In this document: piece by piece, positions 57,316-64,000 of the stretch
Layout of the letters: each line of letters starts with the position of its first letter
How positions within the stretch are numbered: the stretch's first letter is position 1
Source of the DNA: Taudactylus pleione
Taxonomy: Eukaryota; Chordata; Amphibia; Anura; Myobatrachidae
DNA length: 64,000 nucleotides
Reading direction: 5' to 3'
Assembly: GCA_031769625.1 (NCBI GenBank)
Contig: JAUIMM010000885.1
Location: forward strand, 3,615,001-3,679,000
Notes under the pieces: model-generated
Databases searched by the model: none
The model's input: only the letters and a program-made list of their open reading frames with translations
What the model was told of the DNA's origin: nothing
Translations under genes and position numbers: made by a program

Positions 57316-58341
57316 CTACGGAGGCAAGATGTCGTCCTCATCCTCCTCATCCACCGATTCCTTGGATAAAACAGCTAAAAGGGATTTAGGTGTCCCTGGA
57401 CTGCTTACGGTCTTAGCCAAAGTTTCTGAACTTGACAGTAACTTTTTATGAACGCGCTGCAGGTGCCGTATAAGGGAGGATGTTCCTAGGTGGTTAACGT
57501 CCCTACCCCTACTTATTTCACCTTTACATATGGTACATATGGCAAGACAGTTGTTGTCCGGATTTGGATAGAAATATTGCCAGACCAAAGAGGTGGAATG
57601 TTTGGTCTTCTGCCCAGGCATGACCGTGATGGGCTTTTTCATCCCACGGACAACAACTGTCTCCCCCGGAGTCTGATTTAAACAAACCACATCACCATCA
57701 GAATCGTCCTCGCCAACTTCCTCCTCAGCGCCAGCTACACCAGTATCCTCATCCTGTTGTACTTCAACAGTGACATCTTCAATTTGCATATCAGCAAGTG
57801 GACTGTGAGTGCTCCTTTCAGCACTTGCAGGGGGCGTGCAAATGGTGGAAAGAGCCACCTCTTCCCGTCCAGTGCTGGGAAGGTCAGGCATCGCAACCAC
57901 CACCACACTTGGACTCTCCTTGGGGATTTGTGATATCTTCTTAGAACGCACAGTTCTTCGCTGTGCTTTTGCCAGTTTAACTTGTTTGATTTTTTTAGCG
58001 GGAGGAGGGCTTCCATCGTCATGTGAAGCTGAACCACTAGTCATGAACATAGGGAAAGACCTTAGCCGTTCCTTGTCACTCCGTGTCATAAATGGCATAT
58101 TGGCAAGTTTACGTTTCTCTTCAGATGATTTAAATGTTTTTTTTAAGGTCATTTTCCTGAACTTTGTCATTTGGGATTGTATGTGCCCTCTATTATGACA
58201 TTGGGCATCGGCCTTGGCAGACGACGTTGATGGCATGTTATCGTCTATGTCATGACTAGTGGCAGCAGCTTCAGCACTAGGAGGAAGTGGTTCTTGATCT
58301 TTCTCTATTTTATTTTTATCGGAGAAAGTTTGGTCCTCCAT
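57316..58341 (-). CDS. BED-finger-only protein from a deleted hAT transposase (341 aa)
   Basis: The frame is open from MEDQTFSD (same start as the full-length protein) to the original acidic end DDILPP. Residues up to about 320 match the full-length N-terminus. They include the basic KKIKQVKLAKAQRR segment, the acidic region and a complete BED finger (QYFYPNPDNNCLAICTICKG to RHLQRVH). After TPKS, a short filler-encoded stretch (LLAVLSK) leads straight into the C-terminal ESVDEEDEDDILPP. All catalytic motifs and the dimerisation domain are absent. If expressed from the retained promoter it could bind element DNA without cutting, as truncated transposases do in some other elements (for example P-element repressors). 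Expression is unproven. Confidence 0.7.
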   Translation of the reverse strand: MEDQTFSDKNKIEKDQEPLPPSAEAAATSHDIDDNMPSTSSAKADAQCHNRGHIQSQMTKFRKMTLKKTFKSSEEKRKLANMPFMTRSDKERLRSFPMFMTSGSASHDDGSPPPAKKIKQVKLAKAQRRTVRSKKISQIPKESPSVVVVAMPDLPSTGREEVALSTICTPPASAERSTHSPLADMQIEDVTVEVQQDEDTGVAGAEEEVGEDDSDGDVVCLNQTPGETVVVRGMKKPITVMPGQKTKHSTSLVWQYFYPNPDNNCLAICTICKGEISRGRDVNHLGTSSLIRHLQRVHKKLLSSSETLAKTVSSPGTPKSLLAVLSKESVDEEDEDDILPP

Positions 58342-58389
58342 TTATGTTATATCGATTTGATATATACGTGCGGCTAAGGTGCACACAAA

Positions 58390-59200
58390 CACAGAAAATA
58401 TTTTTTTAGTTTTGCTGGAGAGTAGTGCACTTTGTGGGTTACACCACCCTTTAAGAAATGAGCCAGCCGGCTCTTTACTTATGGGACACAGGCGCACGCT
58501 TGGCGCTGCTCCTTTGTTGATGCACGTGGAGCCACAGTGCACACAATTCACAAACACAGAAAATATTTTTTTATTTGGTTTGGAGTGTACTTTGGGGGTT
58601 ACAGCACCCTTTAATGGACAAGCCAGCTGGCCCTTTACTTATGGGACACAGGTGCACGCTTGGCGCTGCTCCTTTGTTGATGCACGTGCGGCTACTGCGC
58701 ACACAATTCACAAACACAGAAAATATTTTTTTATTTGGTTTGGAGTGTACTTTGGGGGTTACAGCACCCTTTAACGGACAAGCCAGCCGGCCCTTTACTT
58801 ATGACACAGGCGCACGCTTGGCGCTGCTCCTTTGTTGATGCACGTGCGGCTACTGCGCACACAATTCACAAACACCGAAAATATTTTTTTATTTGGTTTG
58901 GAGTGTACTTTGGGGGTTACAGTACCCTTTAACGGTCAAGCCAGCCGGCCCTTTACTTATGACACAGGCGCACGCTTGTCACTACTTTGTTGATGCACGT
59001 GCGGCTACTGCGCACACAATTCACAAACACAGAAAATATTTTTTAATTTGGTTTGGAGTGTACTTTGGGGGTTACAGCACCCTTTAACGGTCAAGCCAGC
59101 CGGCCCTTTACTTATGACACAGGCGCACGCTTGTCACTACTTTGTTGATGCATGTGCGGCTACTGTGCACACAATTCACAAACACAGAAAAAATATATTT
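58390..59200 (-). repeat. Subterminal repeats of copy D
   Basis: About five units of 155-160 bp of the copy A type, starting with the diverged first unit. Confidence 0.9.
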
Positions 59201-59873
59201 TTTTTAGCACTTGGGGGGAGCACCCCTGACAGACAGAGCACCCCCTGGACAACAATACAGCACCCCTTTAGGACTGGGACACTGCACAGGACTTTGGAGT
59301 GGACACAGCCCCTATGGACAACTGACTGCACAACACAGTCCAGCCAGCCCCTATGGACTTTGAAGTAGTGGACACAGCCCCTATGGACAACAGCAGCACA
59401 GCGCAGCACAGCACAGCACAACACTACTCTGCACTACACTACACTACACTACCAGCCCAGCCAGCCCTAACTCCCACCCTCCCTCTTCACTGTCCACAGC
59501 CGAGTGAGAAAATGGCGCCGACGCGGGTACCTTATATAGGATCCAAAACCCGCGAGACCCGGAAGGCGGGATGATGATGTTTTGACTCGATTTCAGATCC
59601 GAGTCAGGCGGGAAAAGTCGAGCCTGACTCGGATCGGCCTCGGATCGGGGGGGCTCGGGGGGGTTCGGATTTCAGAAATCCGAACCCGCTCACCCCTATT
59701 TTCTAAGCAGTGTTAGGAGACAGAGTGAAAAGTGATAAGGTGCCAGCCAATCAGCTCCCAACTGTAATTTTTCAAACACAGCCTGTGAGATGGCAGTTAG
59801 GAGCTGATTGGCTGGTACCTTATCACTTTTCACTCTGTCTCCTCCTAACACTGCTTAGTAAATAAACCCCTAA

Positions 59874-60196
59874 AGGTGCATACACACGTAACGATTTTGT
59901 AACCAACAATTTTCTGTCAGATTTTCTGTCAGATTTTCCCTTGAAAAAGTGAACGATTTTTTGAAGTGTAATGAATGATTTTTACGATGAACTAAAAATG
60001 TTCCTTACCTTAATGAAAATCGTTATGTTGGACAGTCTGAGATGGACGAGGAATTACAAACTACAAATGGGAGCGCGTTTGAGTGATGATCGTTCATCGT
60101 TATAACTGAGAAACTAAATGATTTTTTGAATGATTGAACGATAACAACGTTGTTAACGACAAATCGTTTAAAAAATCATTACATGTGTATACACCT
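59874..60196. mobile_element. MITE, 323 bp
   Basis: The start aggtgcatacacacgtaacg and the end cattacatgtgtatacacct are inverted, with taa at 59871-59873 and 60197-60199. The interior has several cgatttttt tracts in both orientations. Confidence 0.8.
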
Positions 60197-60199
60197 TAA

Positions 60200-60435
60200 G
60201 TCTTGATAGGTAATTTAAAGTCTCCCTAATAGGTGCAATCTATAATATAATCTTAAACAATGTCTCCATCATGAGCAGTGGGAGCTGGAGGGTGGAGATT
60301 CCCCTGTTCCCCTTTAATGGCTCTCAATGCTAAGACGGGCATGGGAAAACATAAAGAAGAAGTTGGGTGCTTCAAATCACTTTGTAATGTTTATTAGTCT
60401 ATTGGATACAACATAAGCCTGCACATGTGTAGCAT
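60200..60435. other. Unclassified sequence
   Basis: Nothing recognisable. Confidence 0.35.
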
Positions 60436-60443
60436 GCGTACAT

Positions 60444-60808
60444 CATACATGCCTACCCTCCCGGTTTTCGCGGGAGGCTCCCGATTTTTCGGGTAACCCC
60501 CCGCACCTCCGGAAGGGTAGGCATTTCTCCCGCATTTTGCCCACTTCCTAGTGAAGTGGGCAGAATGAGGAGAATACCCGCTGCGATCGCGGATCTCCGT
60601 GAAGGGGGCGGGGCTTAAGATGTGATTCTGCATGAATCCCAGCATTTTGCCCCGCCCCCTATGTAAATTTTACCCAATCGCGGCAGTTTTGCCGCGAGGG
60701 GGCGGTTCTTAATGACGTGAATCGTTAGGTCCTGCCCCCATCGGCCCCCTGCTGCTTCTCTTACCCGGGCTTCTCCCGGGAAGAGATTATAAAAGGTAGG
60801 CAACTATG
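60444..60808. mobile_element. hAT-type MITE, 365 bp
   Basis: The start catacatgcctaccctcccgg and the end ccgggaagagattat...ggtaggcaactatg are imperfect inverted repeats. Identical 8-bp duplications gcgtacat lie at 60436-60443 and 60809-60816. GC-rich with internal ttttcgcgggagg and gccccgccccc tracts. Confidence 0.88.
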
Positions 60809-61079
60809 GCGTACATCCGTGATGGTGTGTTAGACACGTGGCCACAGGTGGTCTAAACCTCACATGCTGTAGCTATACCAGCAACGCTCAGCTCAACCAG
60901 TAGACCTCACCTGTTTTAAAGGCCAGTCCCTTGAGCCTGTCCTTCTCAAAGCACTCTCCCCTACTCAGGGCTGGAACTCAGTTCTTTGGCGCCCCCCTGC
61001 AAACTATAAATTTGCGTCCTCATATAGACAGTGTGGTGGGAGAGAAACAGATGGGGGAATAGAAGGAGAGAGACAGACT

Positions 61080-61255
61080 GGGCCAGATGTTCTAAGCTCT
61101 GAAAAGTGATACACCGGAGAGTGATAAACCACCAGCCAATCAGCTCCCAACGGTCATTTTTCAAACACAGCCTGTAACATGACAGTTGGGAGCTGAGTGG
61201 AGGGTCGTTTATCACTTTGCACTTTATCACTTTCCAGAGCTTAGTACATCTCCCC
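61080..61255. mobile_element. CCAATCAG-core hairpin MITE, about 176 bp
   Basis: Arms around gttctaagctctgaaaagtg and cactttccagagcttag flank the ccaatcagctcccaac core and its partner gttgggagctgagtgg. Family of 18285-18462. Confidence 0.8.
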
Positions 61256-61473
61256 CAGAGACAGGGAAAGAGGAGGAAAGAGAAGAGAGAGGGGGGAAAG
61301 GGAGAGAATGAGATGGGATGCCTGTCGATTCCTTTTGCCTTTATGCTACTATAGGCTTCATTTCCCTATTATATGTCCCTTAGGAATTTGGGGTGCTGTG
61401 TAAATAAAAGATAATGATAGTAATAGTTTTTTTCAATCTATATATGAAAGGTTCAATAAACTTCAGTCTGATC
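61256..61473. other. Unclassified sequence
   Basis: A purine-rich tract at 61250-61310. Nothing else recognised. Confidence 0.35.
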
Positions 61474-61476
61474 TAA

Positions 61477-62660
61477 GGGCCTGATTCATTATGGATCGCT
61501 ATTGCGATCGCAACAGCGATTACACACGCAGTCTCACTGCGAAAATATGCTAATGATTGCAATTGCTATGCCATCGCAGCCTAACATAAGGATGCCCACT
61601 TTACCTTACACACATCCATAATACTTTGCAAGACTGAGAAACCATCAGTAACATGGAGTACCATCGCAGCCTCACACACACTTACACAGGCTCTGACCTT
61701 ACTCAGAAAGTGCTAACCTCATCGCACGCAGTGACTACACAAGACTGAGAAACCATCAGTAACATGGAGTACCATCGCAGCCTCACGCACACTTACACAG
61801 GCTCTGACCTTACTCAGGAATTACTAACCTCATCACACGCAGTGACTACACAAGACTGAGACACCATCAGTAACATGGAGTACCATCACATCCTCACACA
61901 CTTACACAGGCTCTGACCTTACTCAGGAATTACTAACCTCATCGCACACAGTGATTACACAAGACTGAGAAACCATCAGTAACATGGAGTACCATCACAG
62001 CCTCACACACACTTACACAGGCTCTGACCTTACTCAGGAATTACTAACCACATCACACGCAGTGACTACACAAGACTGAGAAACCATCAGTAACAGGGAG
62101 TACCATCACATCCTCACACACACTTACACAGGCTCTGACCTAACTCGGGAATTACTAACCTCATCGCACACAGTGATTACACAAGACTGAGAAACCATCA
62201 GTAACAGGGAGTACCATCGCAGCCTCACACACACTTACACAGGCTCTGACCTTACTCAGGAATTACTAACCTCCTCGCACGCAGTGACTACACAAGACTG
62301 AGAAACCATCGGTAACATGGAGTACCATCGCAGCCTCACGCACACTTACACAGGCTCTGACCTTACTCAGTGAAAGCTCAGGCTGTGTATGGCATCGTAG
62401 TGGCTAATTTATTCACGCCCATGTAACGGCATTGAAACGCACTGGCACGCCTGCGTTTCGCCGGCCACCCCCCGTCACCACCCCCAAACAGTCACTTCCT
62501 GTCAATCGCTCTGCGGTGGGTCTGCGTAGTCGCTGCGATCGCAGTCCGGAAGCAGTGAAGTTTTTGCGCATGGGCACTGCGATGCATACGCATGCGCAGA
62601 ATGCAACAATCGGCTGATTGCGTGCGTAATCGCAGTTGCGATTGGTAATGAATCGGGCAC
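61477..62660. mobile_element. PIF/Harbinger-type MITE with internal tandem array, 1184 bp
   Basis: The start gggcctgattcattatgg and the end taatgaatcgggcac form an inverted pair, flanked by taa at 61474-61476 and 62661-62663. The inner inverted tracts continue as gcgatcgcaacagcgatta. No coding sequence. Confidence 0.9.
61630..62371. repeat. 111-bp tandem repeat inside the Harbinger MITE
   Basis: Seven units begin aagactgagaaaccatcagt at 61630, 61741, 61852, 61961, 62072, 62183 and 62294 (period 111 bp, one 109). Variants such as cgcag/cacat alternate between units. A related start lies before the first full unit. Confidence 0.95.
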
Positions 62661-62663
62661 TAA

Positions 62664-63479
62664 ATCTTTGTTTCACAATATTTTCAGCATTATGAGAAAT
62701 ACAGAGCACTGTTATTTTTTATATATATCTTTTCAGGTGGAATAACACCAAACAAATGATTTTTCTGATAGAGGGATGGAAACAAAATCCAGTGATAAAG
62801 GTGTTAGAGACAGCGATTACCTGGCACTTTATATGACAATTGAATTTTATTGATTGTTCTGTATATCCATTTTATAGCTCCCGGCTCAACAGAGAGAGTG
62901 AGGGAGAGAGATTGCTGACACGTGTTAAGTTTGGATGAGCATTTGTTTAAGGCACTGACCCTTAATCCACTTGTGCGCGAGGCCTTACACTGTGCAGTGT
63001 GAATTAACATTGACACGGATGACAAATGTTATCTGGTTGGGATGCTGTCAGCTCTGCCGTTGGTCAGACAGTTGTACCGTTTTGTGTAGAAAGCGTTTTT
63101 CGGAGAGATGATGCTGCAACCTTGAAGGTCACCTGATATTGGTTTAGCTCATAGCCCCAGCAGCTACAGTATGCTCAGCCTTTAAAAGGAAACTATGCCC
63201 AAAAAGACTTCCCCACCCCCTGTACCGCTTAAAAAAATATGTGTGTGGTCTCATCTCTTGCGTAGTTACACAAACTCACTCAACAAAGGTCGTTTACATA
63301 ACTGCAGAACTGTGTAACATGTAACACTGCTACTACAGGAGCGATGGGAGTGAGTATAAGGGGTGTAAACTGTTTCTCCTAATTGGAGGATTCGGGACAA
63401 TTAGCGCCTATCTGGATGAACGCGGAAAAAGCAATTCTCCATATATTGCGCCAACAGCAAAAACGAAAAATTGAGCTAA
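62664..63479. other. Unclassified, low-repeat sequence
   Basis: No match in the window and no clear coding frame. The non-repetitive character of about 62800-63150 makes it a candidate for single-copy or conserved DNA. Confidence 0.35.
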
Positions 63480-63480
63480 G

Positions 63481-63957
63481 GGCCTGATTCAGCTGAGCGC
63501 TCGCAAGCGGGTCGATGGTGCCCTAGTGCGCATGCGCACGACGGAGGGAGCTCCGTCATACGCATGCGCGAGACCCACATAGTGATGGCCAAGCCGTCGC
63601 TATGGGTCTCGCACCAAAGGGGGCGTGCTGTCGATGGTGATTGACAGCACGCCCCCTTTGGTGGGCGTGCCGGGGGCGTTGCTGCCCAGATGGAGGCGTT
63701 CCCATGGGATTGCCTACCATCTGGGGCCGGCCCCACTGACATCACTAGTGATGTCAGTGGGAGTGCTTTTGGCTCTGATAGAGCCAAAAGCACTTCTGGG
63801 CTTGCGGCAGCGAGACCCTACCTCAGGGTCTCGTCGCAAGCCCGATGGTCGCAATGGTCTTGACCATCGCGCCCATCTTTTTGGCCGCTCGCATAAGCTG
63901 TGGGTGGTCACCCACAGCTATGCGAGCGGCCAGACGGCCGCTCCAATTTTAGGTAGG
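63481..63957. mobile_element. Harbinger-type hairpin-cascade element
   Basis: It begins gggcctgattcagctgagcg after taa and consists almost entirely of successive hairpins. Examples are the 17-bp arms gggggcgtgctgtc / gacagcacgccccc extended by three bases on each side, the 30-bp perfect palindrome centred on catcactagtgatg, tgcttttggctct / agagccaaaagca, and gctgtgggtg / cacccacagc nested in gccgctcgcat / atgcgagcggc. A second terminus of the same family begins at about 63961 and runs off the window, so the right boundary is uncertain. Confidence 0.75.
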
Positions 63958-63960
63958 AGG

Positions 63961-64000
63961 GCCCTGATTCAGAGCGAGCGCTCTTGTCAGAGTGTCCGGC
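63961..64000. mobile_element. Start of another Harbinger-type terminus
   Basis: The gggccctgattcagagcgagcg terminus (here in parts: gggccctgattcag, agcgagcg) is cut by the window end. Confidence 0.5.

Larger units (their letters stand above)
56680..59698 (-). mobile_element. Internally deleted hAT element, copy D, 3019 bp
   Basis: The ends are taggggtgtgc and gctcacccct plus a. Perfect 8-bp duplications ttttctaa lie at 56672-56679 and 59699-59706. It retains the stem-loop, the N-terminal third of the transposase frame, about five subterminal repeats, the YY1-like site (59509-59519) and the TATA box (59530-59539). A single deletion removes the catalytic core. Confidence 0.97.
56665..59870. 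mobile_element. CCAATCAG-core hairpin MITE interrupted by hAT copy D
   Basis: The right part (59705-59870) has cagtgttaggagacagagtg arms and the ccaatcagctcccaactg core of the family at 18285. Its right end ttagtaaataaacccct is matched, inverted, by ggtctattttctaagcag. That left end is split between 56665-56679 and 59699 onward by copy D. Confidence 0.7.

Noticed and set aside
1..64000. Endogenous retrovirus or LTR retrotransposon
   Set aside because: No reverse transcriptase, integrase or protease-like frame and no pair of long terminal repeats was seen.

Overview
This is non-coding, transposon-packed vertebrate nuclear DNA. No host exon, rRNA or tRNA gene could be supported. The element types suggest an anuran amphibian or another repeat-rich aquatic vertebrate: Ac-like hAT elements with BED-finger transposases, PIF/Harbinger elements with a paired Myb-like gene, many hairpin MITEs with CCAATCAG cores, and long minisatellites. 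The organism is an inference from repeat style and not a database match.

Layout. Positions 1-1994 hold a decayed hAT copy, cut off by the window edge on the left and fused to half a Harbinger MITE on the right. Positions 1995-9654 hold MITEs, a TG-rich minisatellite and a 1.2 kb hAT-type element (5435-6610). Positions 9663-15767 are a nearly intact 6.1 kb hAT element (copy A) with a perfect 8-bp target duplication. Its 955-codon reading frame carries a BED finger and an RNase-H-like hAT core. One extra G in a G run separates it from its C-terminal dimerisation segment. Positions 15768-34367 hold MITEs, internally deleted hAT copy B (21928-24465) and a 148/144-bp minisatellite. Positions 34376-42412 are an 8.0 kb hAT-type element containing two younger insertions (copy C 35804-39156 and another hAT-type element 40488-41951). 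Positions 42461-44905 are a GGTCGAC-rich element split by a diverged relative of the same hAT family (42956-44855). Positions 48316 to about 53900 are a decayed autonomous PIF/Harbinger element with divergent Myb-like and DDE transposase genes. Copy D (56680-59698) encodes an uninterrupted BED-finger protein without the catalytic core. The right edge is rich in Harbinger MITEs, one with a 111-bp internal tandem array and one that is a cascade of hairpins.

How the parts relate. Copy A is the only copy with a near-complete hAT transposase frame. Copies B, C and D keep its ends, TATA box, YY1-like motif, 3' stem-loop and roughly 160-bp subterminal repeats, but have lost most coding sequence, as expected of parasites of an autonomous relative. 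Copy D could make a DNA-binding-only protein. The Harbinger gene pair has ends like those of the nearby MITEs at 20983 and 45122. Several elements of different superfamilies share internal modules: TTAGGG-like minisatellites, chained hairpins and perfect CAG/GTAAGT donor motifs. These shared modules are the most unusual signal in the window.
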